Assembly: GCF_004362395.1 (NCBI RefSeq)
Contig: NZ_SNWE01000014.1
Coordinates: 1 to 64,000, forward strand
Direction: 5' to 3'
DNA: 64,000 nucleotides
Source of the DNA: Salegentibacter sp. 24
Lineage (GTDB): Bacteria > Bacteroidota > Bacteroidia > Flavobacteriales > Flavobacteriaceae
A program made the position numbers and the translations under genes. Each line of letters starts with the position of its first letter. Position 1 is the stretch's first letter. This document shows, piece after piece, positions 34,675 to 43,813 of the stretch. The notes under the pieces were generated by a model. That model did no database searches and was not told where the DNA came from. It saw nothing but the letters and a program-made list of their open reading frames with translations.

Positions 34675-37116
34675 ATGGAAATTTTCATATCAAAAGTTAT
34701 GGCTAAGGTTAAACACAATAATTTCCTGGATACGGTTGATGAAGTAATCACCAATGCAACAAATGCCGGGGTAATCCATCTCCATGCAGAAGGCAATGAA
34801 TTAAACGGACGGCGTATAACCATCAACGGGAAACCTTCTTATCACTTCGGTACAACGGGTTATTTAGGCCTTGAACAAGATAAAAGGTTAAAAAGCGCAG
34901 CAATAAATGCTATTGAAAAATACGGAACCCAGTTTCCTTTGTCCAAAACATATATTTCGCACCCGCTCTATGCGCCCTTAGAAGAAAAAATTTTCCAAAT
35001 GTACGAGCATCCCATACTCATTACAAAAAATAGTACACTTGGACATTTAGCAGTCATTCCCACTGCTGTAAGAGCTGGTGATGCGGCGATCTTGGATCAC
35101 CAGGTACATTGGAGTGTACAAAGTGCCACGGAGGTTTTAAAATCAAAAGGGGTAACAGTAAGAATGATCAGGCATAGCAATATGGAGATGTTGGAACATT
35201 ATATCAAAGACTTAAGAAATAAGGCCAATAAAATTTGGTATATGGCAGACGGGGTTTATTCCATGTACGGGGATTTTGCCCCTTTACAAGACTTAATGGA
35301 GTTATCCAAAAAGTACCCGCAGTTACATCTTTACATTGATGATGTTCACGGAATGAGTTGGAAGGGAAAGCACGGTTCGGGGTATGTTATGTCTGAATTG
35401 AAAGAGCTTCCGCAGAATATACTATTATTCGGCACTTTAAGTAAAACTTTTGGTGCTAGTGGTGCGGTGCTGGTATGTCCTGATAAAAAATTGCATAAAA
35501 AAATTAAAAATTTCGGAGGACCCCTTACATTTTCAGCCCAATTGGAACCTGCTTCAGTTGCTTCTGCCACTGCTTCTTCGGAGATTCATCTCTCCCCTGA
35601 AATCTATGAACTACAGTCAGATTTAGCTGCTAAAATTGATTATTTCAATCAACTATTAGAGACTTCGAATTTACCCCTGGTACATAAGAATACCTCCCCG
35701 GTATTTTATATTGGTACAGGGCTCCCGGCTACAGGGTATAATTTTGTAAGCAAAATGATGGAGGCCGGTTTTTTTGTCAATCTTGGTTTGTTTCCGGCAG
35801 TTCCGGTTAAAAATACCGGGGTTAGGGTGACGATTTCCAGACATAATGATTTGAAAGATATAAAAGCACTGGTAGATGCGATGAGCTATTACTTTCCCAT
35901 AGCAATGGAAGAAACCCATACTGATTTAAACAGGATTTACAAATCATTTGGAATTCAAACAACCGAAAAAACCAATCCTCCAACTACTCAAATGAATGAG
36001 CTAAACCTGGAATACTTCGAAACCATTCAACAAATAAATAAACTGGAATGGGATACCTGCTTTTCCGGGAAAGGTACTTTTGACTGGGATGGTCTTGATT
36101 TTTTAGAGAAAGTGTTTACCAATAATAATTTACAGGAGCATAACTGGGGCTTCCATTACATTACGATAAAGGACAAAACAGGGAAAATGATTTTGGCGGC
36201 ACCCCTTACCAGTGCGCTTTTAAAAAATGATATGCTTTCTGATGTAAATACCTCGAAAGCCATTGAAGAAATTCGTGAACAGGATCCCTATTATATGACC
36301 GATATCGTTCTATCCTTAGGTTCGGTTTTTTCAGAGGGAGCCCATTTGTTTTTAGACGATGATCATCCATTACATATTCGCTCGCTGCGGTTATTTCTGA
36401 AGAAAATTGATGAAATAAAGACCAAGGCGGGGGCTAAACTCATCATTTTAAGGGATTTTAAAAAAACAAATACGTTGAACACTTTTCTTCACAAACAAGG
36501 TTTTATTTCCATAGATATGCCCGATTCCTGTGAAATTGCCAATTTCAATTGGCGAAATGAAGAACAATATATTTCCACACTCAGCAAACGCTCCAGGAAA
36601 CATTTCAAAAAGGACATCAAGGCATTTGAGAACTATTTTAAAACCAGGATCGTATGCTCCCCTACCCCAGAACAAATTGACAAATATTACCAGTTATTTG
36701 AAGAGGTTTGGAGTAACAATTTAGGAATTAACACTTTTAAATTTCCTAAAAAGCTATTTACTGAAATGGTTAAAAGTCCGAAGTGGGATTTTCTAACATT
36801 ATATCTTAAAGCAGATAATCCCGACGCATTGGATAAGATCGTAGGTGTGATGTTTATAACGCGATCTGGAAAAACTTTCATACCCGCTTTTGTAGGCGTG
36901 GATTATGAATATAATGAAAAATTAAATGTCTATCGCCAGCTTTTATTCCTGGCAATAAAAACGGCCGGGATTTTAAAGTTCGAAAAAATTAATTTTGGCC
37001 TTAGCGCCAGTTTTGAAAAAAAGAAATTGGGAGCCACTTTAATACCTAAAATAGCCTATGTTCAAGCGGATGACAACTTTAGTCTTGAAGCTTTAGATTG
37101 GTTACGTAAAGATTAA
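34675..37116 (+). CDS. Alpha-oxoamine synthase fused to a GNAT acyltransferase
   Basis: 813 residues; translation could also begin at Met9 (34699). Residues about 40-410 are a fold-type I PLP enzyme of the alpha-oxoamine synthase group (serine palmitoyltransferase, KBL, BioF, CqsA): IDDVHG at 221-226 and LFGTLSKTFG with the PLP lysine at about 257. These enzymes condense an amino acid with an acyl-CoA. From about 430 on, a GNAT/FemAB-like domain follows (SKRSRKHFKKDIKAFENYF and VGVMFITRSGKTFIPAFVGV). The fusion would make a long-chain aminoketone and N-acylate it, as in sphingolipid, sulfonolipid or signal synthesis. The product is inferred. Confidence 0.85.
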   Translation: MEIFISKVMAKVKHNNFLDTVDEVITNATNAGVIHLHAEGNELNGRRITINGKPSYHFGTTGYLGLEQDKRLKSAAINAIEKYGTQFPLSKTYISHPLYAPLEEKIFQMYEHPILITKNSTLGHLAVIPTAVRAGDAAILDHQVHWSVQSATEVLKSKGVTVRMIRHSNMEMLEHYIKDLRNKANKIWYMADGVYSMYGDFAPLQDLMELSKKYPQLHLYIDDVHGMSWKGKHGSGYVMSELKELPQNILLFGTLSKTFGASGAVLVCPDKKLHKKIKNFGGPLTFSAQLEPASVASATASSEIHLSPEIYELQSDLAAKIDYFNQLLETSNLPLVHKNTSPVFYIGTGLPATGYNFVSKMMEAGFFVNLGLFPAVPVKNTGVRVTISRHNDLKDIKALVDAMSYYFPIAMEETHTDLNRIYKSFGIQTTEKTNPPTTQMNELNLEYFETIQQINKLEWDTCFSGKGTFDWDGLDFLEKVFTNNNLQEHNWGFHYITIKDKTGKMILAAPLTSALLKNDMLSDVNTSKAIEEIREQDPYYMTDIVLSLGSVFSEGAHLFLDDDHPLHIRSLRLFLKKIDEIKTKAGAKLIILRDFKKTNTLNTFLHKQGFISIDMPDSCEIANFNWRNEEQYISTLSKRSRKHFKKDIKAFENYFKTRIVCSPTPEQIDKYYQLFEEVWSNNLGINTFKFPKKLFTEMVKSPKWDFLTLYLKADNPDALDKIVGVMFITRSGKTFIPAFVGVDYEYNEKLNVYRQLLFLAIKTAGILKFEKINFGLSASFEKKKLGATLIPKIAYVQADDNFSLEALDWLRKD

Positions 37117-37219
37117 CACCCCCCCCTTTGAAGCATATTTTTTAATATTTACCCTATAAAAAGCCGTATTGAAAATAGCACAGCAAAGGCATTATTTGTT
37201 TTTATTAAATACAAATCTC

Positions 37220-38053
37220 ATGTTCGAGAAAACAATGTCGATATTCAGCGAAAATGTTGAAAGCCTAATTCAGTCAGGTAAATCTGATTTGAAGAAAGCT
37301 GAAGATGGCATTAGTTTATGTATTAAAATTCTTTCCAAATTACAAAAGCAAGTTGATAAGGATGATTTTGAAAATACTCAAGCGGAAATTGAGTTTTTTA
37401 AAAATATAAAACCTTTCCCGATGAGCTATCTTATTTATTTTACCGAAGTCAGGTCTTGTGAATTAAAGCTCCCAAAAGTCGGTAATTCTCATAAAGTCCG
37501 TTATTTGGAAAAGGAGATTAAAAAGATCAATAGATTTTTTTCTGAAAATAACAGTTTTGTCAACTATATGGAGCAAAACCACAATTACCTGGATCCACAA
37601 TTTTTCAGTCGCAGTGGAAAAATGGATTTCTCCTTTAGCCCAACTATTAACTATTATCAAAATCCTGAATTTTCGACCAGCCACGATATGCTTTGGTCTA
37701 AAGTCCAGGCTTTATACAGGTACATCCATTATATCCGAGAGAAATTAGAATTGATACAGCCCGGAAGCATTGGGAATTTCCGGGAACGCCAACCAAATTT
37801 ATTACGATGGTCCGGATCCAAAACTTCTTTAGTAGAAGTAATCTATAGTTTATACCTTAAAGGGGATATCAACCACGGAACTGCAGACCTTAAAACGCTT
37901 ATCTCTGCCTTTGAAGACTTTTTTAATATTAAGCTCGATAATTATCATAAAACTTATAGTGAGATGAGAGCCAGAAAAGATCCAAGAGCCAAATACCTAT
38001 ACCAAATCGCTGGCAACCTGGAAGCAAAAATGCGCCAGGATGATGAAAAGTAA
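37220..38053 (+). CDS. rteC: RteC-family regulator of a conjugative or mobilisable element
   Basis: 277 residues from the ATG at 37220; the frame is open to a TTG at 37169. The RteC pattern is seen in YLIYFTEVRSCELKLPK, YLEKEIKKINRFFSENNSF, FSRSGKMDFSFSP and LRWSGSKTSLVEVIYSLYLK, with a basic C-terminal helical domain that binds DNA. In Bacteroides CTnDOT, RteC activates excision genes in response to tetracycline induction. Here it lies next to an excisionase-like HTH gene and paired palindromes, suggesting the same kind of control. Confidence 0.88.
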   Translation: MFEKTMSIFSENVESLIQSGKSDLKKAEDGISLCIKILSKLQKQVDKDDFENTQAEIEFFKNIKPFPMSYLIYFTEVRSCELKLPKVGNSHKVRYLEKEIKKINRFFSENNSFVNYMEQNHNYLDPQFFSRSGKMDFSFSPTINYYQNPEFSTSHDMLWSKVQALYRYIHYIREKLELIQPGSIGNFRERQPNLLRWSGSKTSLVEVIYSLYLKGDINHGTADLKTLISAFEDFFNIKLDNYHKTYSEMRARKDPRAKYLYQIAGNLEAKMRQDDEK

Positions 38054-38054
38054 T

Positions 38055-38081
38055 TTTTCGTAGTAGATCGTACTACGAAAA
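38055..38081. terminator. Inverted repeat after rteC
   Basis: TTTTCGTAGTA-GATCG-TACTACGAAAA has perfect 11-bp arms and begins two bases after the rteC stop. The stem is AT-rich at its base. It could be a terminator, or a binding site because the same half-site occurs again at 38180-38198. Confidence 0.5.
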
Positions 38082-38179
38082 TCAGCTCTCCATTAATTTT
38101 ACATAGAATTCGCACTTCTTCCCTCCTACCTGGACCTCAAATTATAGCAATCCTCGTCATTTTCTATTAAACGTTAAAT

Positions 38180-38198
38180 TTTTTCGTACTACGAAAAA
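38180..38198. promoter_or_regulatory. Second CGTA/TACG palindrome upstream of the HTH gene
   Basis: TTTTTCGTA-C-TACGAAAAA is a perfect 9-bp inverted repeat sharing the TTTTCGTA/TACGAAAA ends of the palindrome at 38055-38081. It lies about 105 bases before the HTH gene at 38304. The pair may be operator sites for RteC or for the HTH protein; alternatively recombination sites. Confidence 0.5.
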
Positions 38199-38303
38199 CC
38201 TGGGGAATTATTTTCTGGAAACAATTTCAATTTTATAGAACAATTATAAACCAGGTCAGGAACAAACAAATGAAATGTTCCAAGCCATAAAATTTGATCT
38301 ATT

Positions 38304-38585
38304 ATGCCAACATCAATTATTACCACCGACGATCTTCGGGATTTTAAAATGGAATTGCTCGATGATATTAAAGAACTTCTTACCAACCAGGATTCCGGAA
38401 CTCTTAAAAAGTACCTGAAATCTCAGGAAGTTATGAACCTGTTGCAAATAAGTCCTGGCACACTCCAGAATTTACGTGTAAATGGTACCCTTCCCTATTC
38501 CAAGGTAGGAGGCATCATTTATTATGATGCTGCGGAAATTCAAAAGGTTATGGATGAGAACCGGATACATCACTTAAACTTTTAG
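38304..38585 (+). CDS. Excisionase-like helix-turn-helix protein
   Basis: 93 residues. The C-terminal half is a MerR/excisionase-type winged helix (helix_turn_helix_17): KSQEVMNLLQISPGTLQNLR followed by VNGTLPYSKVGGIIYY. It is typical of small HTH genes that head the mobilisation clusters of Bacteroidota. Four bases separate it from the next gene, so they share a transcript. Confidence 0.85.
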   Translation: MPTSIITTDDLRDFKMELLDDIKELLTNQDSGTLKKYLKSQEVMNLLQISPGTLQNLRVNGTLPYSKVGGIIYYDAAEIQKVMDENRIHHLNF

Positions 38586-38589
38586 ACAA

Positions 38590-39342
38590 ATGAACTATAT
38601 CAAGCAATTAAACGCCGCCTTTGAGAAGTTCTACTTTGATGACCGTTTAAACCCAACCCACATTAGTTTATACATGGCTTTATTTCAGGAATGGAATAGC
38701 AGCAGGTTTGCCGATGAATTTTTTGTGAACCGCAGGGATCTGATGAAAGTAGCTAAGATCGGTTCCAAATCTACCTACCACAGGTGTGTTACCGATCTTA
38801 ATGCCTGGTCTTACCTTTCCTATTATCCCTCTAACAATCCTTACAAAGGCAGTAAGATCAAGATGTTCATTATCGGGACGAGTGATGAATCGCAACCGGA
38901 CCAGTATGATCCCAAATTGGAACAACTGGCAGATCAGTACCATCCCATACGGGAACCTGTAACGAACCGCCACCGATCCGTCAGTGAACAGGTAATGGAC
39001 TCGCAGCGTCCTGTGAGTGGACAAGCATTGGTATCTACTATAAACAATACCAAACTAATAAAACATAATAAACAACCAAACAGCCTGGAGGTAGTTTTGA
39101 ATTTTTTTAAGGATAAGGATCTTGATCCGGATTACGCAAAAACATTCTTCGAATATTATCAGGATCGGGATTGGCTTACCAGCGATGGCTTGGAGGTCAG
39201 GGATTGGCGAGCCCTTGCTTTGTACTGGGCTGAAAAAAAATCGCTGGCGAGACAAAAAAAGAAATTAAATCAAAAGGAGGAGTCCCAGTTTCGGGACAAC
39301 TTGCGAACCACTAAAAATAAGGATTATGGACAACCCCTCTAA
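38590..39342 (+). CDS. Replication-initiator-like protein of a mobilisable element
   Basis: 250 residues. The N-terminal half looks like a winged-helix domain (NPTHISLYMALFQEWNSSRF, VNRRDLMKVAKIGSKSTYHR). The middle is a hydrophilic variable linker with QPDQYDP and SEQVMDSQRP. The C-terminal ~90 residues (VVLNFFKDKDLDPDYAKTFF, then DWRALALYWAEKK) resemble a DnaD-like helical region. This would pair naturally with the following DnaC-like ATPase. A damaged paralogue lies at 44950-45630. The function is inferred from architecture and neighbours. Confidence 0.65.
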   Translation: MNYIKQLNAAFEKFYFDDRLNPTHISLYMALFQEWNSSRFADEFFVNRRDLMKVAKIGSKSTYHRCVTDLNAWSYLSYYPSNNPYKGSKIKMFIIGTSDESQPDQYDPKLEQLADQYHPIREPVTNRHRSVSEQVMDSQRPVSGQALVSTINNTKLIKHNKQPNSLEVVLNFFKDKDLDPDYAKTFFEYYQDRDWLTSDGLEVRDWRALALYWAEKKSLARQKKKLNQKEESQFRDNLRTTKNKDYGQPL

Positions 39343-39988
39343 AATAACCGAAGGTGGCGTGGAATATTCCCTGGGAAAGTTCGATGGAAATTGTGTGCAT
39401 TATGATTTTCCTAAGATCTTAGTGTATCTCAACGCTAAGGGAAAACTCCTTTTTGGAAAGAAATTTAAAATTTACCAAGAAGATAAAGCGGTCCTGCTAA
39501 AACTGTGTTCGTACTTTATCCGTGATAAAGAAAATTGCAAAAAGTACGGAATTGATATCGATAAGGGGATTTTACTATCAGGCCCTGTGGGATGTGGAAA
39601 AACCACTTTGATGAAACTACTGCGGCATCTGGTCCCTAACCAGAGACCTTACGAAATGATTCCCTGCCGGAACGTCACTTTTAGTTTTAATCATCTTGGA
39701 TATAAAACTATCGAAGACTATGGTAGCACTAAATTCTTTTGTTTTGATGACCTGGATGTCGAACCACCCGGTAGGTTTTATGGCAAGGATTTAAATGTTA
39801 TGGGCGAGGTACTGCTATCGAGGTATGAACTTTTTCTGGAAACGAAAGGAAAACTTAAAACCCACGCCACCACAAATTTAAACGCTGAAGAACTGGAAGA
39901 GCGCTATGGAAATCGGGTTCGCAGCCGAATGCGGGAATTGTTTAATTTATTGGCATTTAATAAAGAAAGTATGGATAAACGTGTATGA
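39326..39988 (+). CDS. DnaC-like AAA+ ATPase
   Basis: 220 residues. Walker A LLSGPVGCGKTTLM, Walker B KFFCFDDLDVE, a sensor-like THATTNLNAEEL and a C-terminal arginine-rich YGNRVRSRMRELFNLLAF that resembles the DnaC/IstB Arg finger. It overlaps the preceding replication-like gene by 17 bases. Probably a helicase loader for the mobile element's replication or transfer. Confidence 0.8.
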   Translation: MDNPSKITEGGVEYSLGKFDGNCVHYDFPKILVYLNAKGKLLFGKKFKIYQEDKAVLLKLCSYFIRDKENCKKYGIDIDKGILLSGPVGCGKTTLMKLLRHLVPNQRPYEMIPCRNVTFSFNHLGYKTIEDYGSTKFFCFDDLDVEPPGRFYGKDLNVMGEVLLSRYELFLETKGKLKTHATTNLNAEELEERYGNRVRSRMRELFNLLAFNKESMDKRV

Positions 39989-40103
39989 CAGTTCTAAGAG
40001 ACTAATTATTAAAAGGGATAGGAAGGTCTGTAAATTAGAATATCTAGGAACACATTTTAAAGTTCGCGTAATTTTTTTTGGACACTATCATAATATGGAC
40101 ATC

Positions 40104-40493
40104 TTAACCTTGAAGCTCGGTCACCACCAATTCATTCCCCTCATTATCAAAACAATGAAAAAAAGTATATTCAGGAGTTGATTCCAGCTCCTGTTTTATT
40201 TTCACTTCATTGGATTTCATGTTTTTATATAGTTCCTGAATATTCGAAGTGTTTATTACAAGTGCTGGCTGTCCGCCGGTTTGGTTGCCCACAAGCTGCT
40301 CCTGCTCTTTTCCTTCTGCCTTTAAAAACCAAATTCCGAAATTATTCTCCTTATCTCCCAGGTGTAAAAAACGCTGACCATCTTTGGTAGTTTGATCGAA
40401 CAGAACCTGAAAGCCAAAATTCTCCTCATAAAATTGTGAAGCAATTTCATAGTCCCTAACCAATAAAACCATGCGTCCTAAATAATTCCTCAT
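40104..40493 (-). CDS. VOC-family (glyoxalase/bleomycin resistance-like) protein
   Basis: 129 residues with the paired beta-alpha-beta-beta-beta modules of the vicinal-oxygen-chelate fold: GRMVLLVRDYEIASQFYEEN at the start and FFHCFDNEGNELVVTELQ at the end. The usual VOC metal Glu is plausible in the final strand (NELVVTE). Substrate unknown. It stands alone, opposite to the mobilisation genes, and looks like a cargo gene. Confidence 0.85.
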   Translation of the reverse strand: MRNYLGRMVLLVRDYEIASQFYEENFGFQVLFDQTTKDGQRFLHLGDKENNFGIWFLKAEGKEQEQLVGNQTGGQPALVINTSNIQELYKNMKSNEVKIKQELESTPEYTFFHCFDNEGNELVVTELQG

Positions 40494-41036
40494 CGTATTT
40501 AGTTTTTCACAAAGTTAATATTTATAAAATATAAAGGTGAATTTAATAAAAATTCAATTTGTTATTACATATAGACCCCCATTAAAGATGACCAAAATAA
40601 AATAGAAAACCGGTATAGCCGGTATTGAACTTATAGTAAATTAAATTTTGAGGGCTTGTACACCTTATAAGATGGTGTTGAAATCACACTCACTATATAC
40701 TCGTGGCATATACAACATTGCGGGTACAGAAAACGTCTCCTTTATACAAATATAGTTTTAAGTTTAGCATAGGCGTGTAGGCAATTACATTATTGGATAG
40801 CTATGCCCAAATAACTATACCTGAAAAATTCTTGCGGTTACATCCGTAAAAGAAAATTAAACCTGATATGCGGGAAAGTTCTTATAATCTACTTGAATTC
40901 CATCATTTGTTAAATTTTATTTACCTTTTATTCATCCCATTTTCAGTCTGAAAATCGGGATTAATTGATAAAATCAGGATAGTTTAGGCTAAAACTATTT
41001 TTAGTAATGTCCGCATGTCGCTAAAACCAAATTAAT
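40494..41036. other. 543-bp intergenic stretch, nothing recognised
   Basis: AT-rich, no reading frame with coding character, no strong hairpin with a T run. It presumably holds the promoters for the VOC gene (minus) and the AAA gene (plus). Confidence 0.4.
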
Positions 41037-42134
41037 ATGAAGAATTCTACATCCTATAAAAACGTTCCGGAAAAAGTGAGTAGTAAAAAATTAGAAGCCG
41101 AAATTCCTGATATTTTTCATCCCGGTGCTAAAGGTATTAGACCAGACAAAACATTTTTCTATTATTTCCAGGACATTCCTAAAAGTCTGAAGTTTGAAGA
41201 CGTAAATCCAGATATCTTTCTTGAACTTTTCAAAAAGCAATATTCAGATAAAATTCTCAAGGATTTTTTTGAAAAGTCTATTTCAAGAAATGGAAAGGAA
41301 ACGCTAAAATCCCAATATCTTATTCTTCGGGATAATGTAATAATTCATTGGGAATTTGGAGATATTAACTTATTATACTCTGGGTCCGAAGAAGATCTAG
41401 TTATTGAATTAAAAAAAATAATTTTAAGTTGTTATAAGGAGAAAAAAAAGAAACCAGAAATTGCCGTTATTGTTTCAGAAGGTAGCGGATATCTTAGTAC
41501 GAAAAATATAAAATTTAAAAAACCCATAATTAATTTTCAGGAAAATTATTGTGATGATTTTTTGGCTGTTCATCAGGAGGTGAAAAATCAACTTAAGAGG
41601 AAAAATGAAAGTGGACTTTTTCTATTCTACGGAAAACCAGGTACAGGAAAAAGTACGTATTTACGTTACCTGATAAAAACAATTAAGAAAAAGACAATAT
41701 TTATATCACCAAAAATGGCTGGGAATCTTGATAATGTTGAAATAACAAGACTTTTACTGGATAATAAAAATTGTATAATAGTGATAGAGGACGCAGAGGG
41801 GTTGGTTGTCTCCAGAAATCATGAAAAGAATTCTAACCTTTCGATGATTTTAAATTTAACCGATGGAATCTTGGGTGAAAGCCTGGGAATCCAGATTATC
41901 GCAACATTCAATACAGAGTTGAAAAATATAGATTCGGCATTAATCCGAAAAGGTCGGCTAAAACTTTCCTATGAATTTAAAGAGTTACCGGAAGAAAAGA
42001 CTTCCCGGCTTCTTCTTAACCAAGGTATAGAATTAAATAATCCAGGTCCTATGACTTTAGCCGAAATCTTTAACTATACCACGAATAGCAATTCATCAGA
42101 ATCTCAGAAATCCATGGGTTTCATGAGAAATTAA
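41037..42134 (+). CDS. AAA+ ATPase (BCS1/26S-like AAA core) of unknown role
   Basis: 365 residues. The N-terminal ~170 residues are unrecognised. The AAA module has Walker A FYGKPGTGKSTYLRYL near 200, Walker B NCIIVIEDAEGLV, sensor-1 QIIATFNTE and an RKGRLKLSYEF arginine-finger region. It is typical of orphan AAA proteins in Flavobacteria. A proteasome-like or chaperone role cannot be decided. It sits between the VOC gene and repeat copy 2. Confidence 0.75.
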   Translation: MKNSTSYKNVPEKVSSKKLEAEIPDIFHPGAKGIRPDKTFFYYFQDIPKSLKFEDVNPDIFLELFKKQYSDKILKDFFEKSISRNGKETLKSQYLILRDNVIIHWEFGDINLLYSGSEEDLVIELKKIILSCYKEKKKKPEIAVIVSEGSGYLSTKNIKFKKPIINFQENYCDDFLAVHQEVKNQLKRKNESGLFLFYGKPGTGKSTYLRYLIKTIKKKTIFISPKMAGNLDNVEITRLLLDNKNCIIVIEDAEGLVVSRNHEKNSNLSMILNLTDGILGESLGIQIIATFNTELKNIDSALIRKGRLKLSYEFKELPEEKTSRLLLNQGIELNNPGPMTLAEIFNYTTNSNSSESQKSMGFMRN

Positions 42135-42189
42135 GAGTTGATCTTTTTAAAAATTTCAGGCACTGTAAAGTACATATACAATTTGCGGT

Positions 42190-42745
42190 AATAAGGGTAA
42201 CACCCGTTCAGCCCTTCTCACTATATTTCGCAAAAGCTTCATTTCGGGAAAAGCGCTTCTCTTAAAGGTCTTGGACACCACCGAAGAAATTGCGACTTCC
42301 ATTTCACTAACCCGATGAAAAATCGGATCGCTCCACTCCAGTTCGAAATTTTTCGATGAAGTCCGCTGGGCTTACCGGGAAGTCATTGTTCATCTTCCAA
42401 AGATTATAGTGGTTGTTACTGGTACTTCCATAAACTTCATTCCCACAACCCTCCCTTTTTAAAACTTAAAAACATTCTTATCAGGACTGTGGCATAAAGC
42501 CGTTCCGAATTTCCCTACTCTTCTTATACGCTTTAATAAGACAAGAATATTGTAAGCAAAAGCATCAAGAAAGGCTAATGTGCCTGCTCTAAGGAAGTAA
42601 ATCCACAAGAAGGAGGTGGACTCAGCTCAAAACCTTAAAAAGCTTAGATCAAGTCTGGGGTTGATATTTAAAAAAAGGAAAATGTTCTAGATATAATAAG
42701 TAGATCATTTAAAAATTAATTCAATGAGTGGAGTAAGTTTTCTAA
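42190..42745. repeat. Dispersed ~560 bp repeat, copy 2
   Basis: Matches 2144-2705 in the same orientation, with scattered substitutions and small indels. The minus-strand peptide of copy 1 is still readable over FELEWSDPIFHRVSEMEVAI but is broken by stops nearer its N-terminus, so this is remnant sequence. It lies about 350 bases upstream of the oriT candidate and the mobilisation genes. Confidence 0.75.
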
Positions 42746-43083
42746 AATTGGATATGATTTTTTTTTAAAATTAAACGTGGAAATTTTAAATGGTTTTTAG
42801 CCTCCGTAATTAAAAATCTGCCGTCTCAAAAATCCTGATTTGAGATATTTGGAGGTTTTTAAATCAATTTAGATCAATCGGCACCAAATCAAATGAAAAT
42901 TTCATTTTCAATGAAGCTGTGGAAATAGTATTTTAAAGTGTTGACTTTATGGTAAATATCATTAAAGGAGTTCTACGGTTTTGAGGTTCGCTGAATAATA
43001 AAATGGTTCGAAAAGGAATAGGATTTTTCTTGATTCCTTTTTTAAAAAAGCAGTTGGTGCAAACCAACTTGTATGAAAATTTT
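42746..43083. other. Non-coding region before the oriT candidate
   Basis: No gene seen. Contains AAAAATCCTGATTTGAGA and a T9 tract at about 42760, without a clear terminator stem. Confidence 0.35.
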
Positions 43084-43148
43084 GTCCCGCCTGCGGGACG
43101 AAATCGAAGAGCAAGAGGGTGACACGCAAAGCGGTGTCTTTCGATTTC
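43084..43148 (+). other. Nested inverted repeats, candidate oriT
   Basis: Three nested or adjacent stems: GTCCCGC 43084-43090 / GCGGGAC 43093-43099; GAAATCGAA 43100-43108 / TTCGATTTC 43140-43148; and inside it GACACGC 43121-43127 / GCGGTGTC 43131-43138 around loop AAA. This GC-rich island lies in AT-rich DNA about 140 bases upstream of the BfmA-like and relaxase genes, the usual place for the nick site of a mobilisable element. Confidence 0.6.
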
Positions 43149-43288
43149 TTTTTTAGCTAAGCCCTGTGTTTATAAGGGTTTCTAAAATTAAAATTTTATA
43201 AAATATCCACCCTACTGGATATACCCCTCTGGAAAGGCCCGTAAAATAAAGATGGCGGTAGCCAGTAAATAGTAAAATAGTATCCATT

Positions 43289-43813
43289 ATGGCGAAATCA
43301 AGACTACAATTAAAAGCAAGTACGGCAAAGCGGTTCCGGGAGTTTTCAAAGAAAAACAATAGTAACCAGTCTGAAACTTTAGACTTGATCCTGGACTTTT
43401 TTGAACAAAATAACCTCTCTCCTTTTGAAACTTTAGTGCCTTCAAAAGTGAGCCTGGAACAACTAATTAAAAAAAGGATCGATGCCGTAATTGCAATCCT
43501 TAAAAATATTGAGAAGACCCAGACTAAACCAAGTTTATTAATGCTGGAGTTACTAATGGAAGGCCGCTCAGGCCCAAAACTTCAAGTGGCCAAAAAAGAA
43601 AAGGTTCTTGTTACTGATAAAAAAAGCCTGGCACAATTGGAATTGGAAATCTCCAGGCTTCAGGATTTATTGAAAACTAACAAAAGAGATCTGGAGTACC
43701 TCATTCAAAATGTGGAAATAAAGAGCAGCGCCTTTGGCCCAGATTATCTAAAGCTCAATATTCCCCGGTCGGAGTTTGCGCATTATAAAATAGCTATTAA
43801 ACAAAAGAACTAA
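43289..43813 (+). CDS. BfmA/BtgA-family mobilisation protein
   Basis: 174 residues. The N-terminus is ribbon-helix-helix-like (KASTAKRFREFSKKNNSNQS and ETLDLILDFFEQN), followed by coiled coil (QLELEISRLQDLLKTNKRDL). It is the accessory protein that binds oriT and assists the relaxase. It overlaps the next gene at TAATG, so the two form the mobilisation operon. Confidence 0.85.
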   Translation: MAKSRLQLKASTAKRFREFSKKNNSNQSETLDLILDFFEQNNLSPFETLVPSKVSLEQLIKKRIDAVIAILKNIEKTQTKPSLLMLELLMEGRSGPKLQVAKKEKVLVTDKKSLAQLELEISRLQDLLKTNKRDLEYLIQNVEIKSSAFGPDYLKLNIPRSEFAHYKIAIKQKN

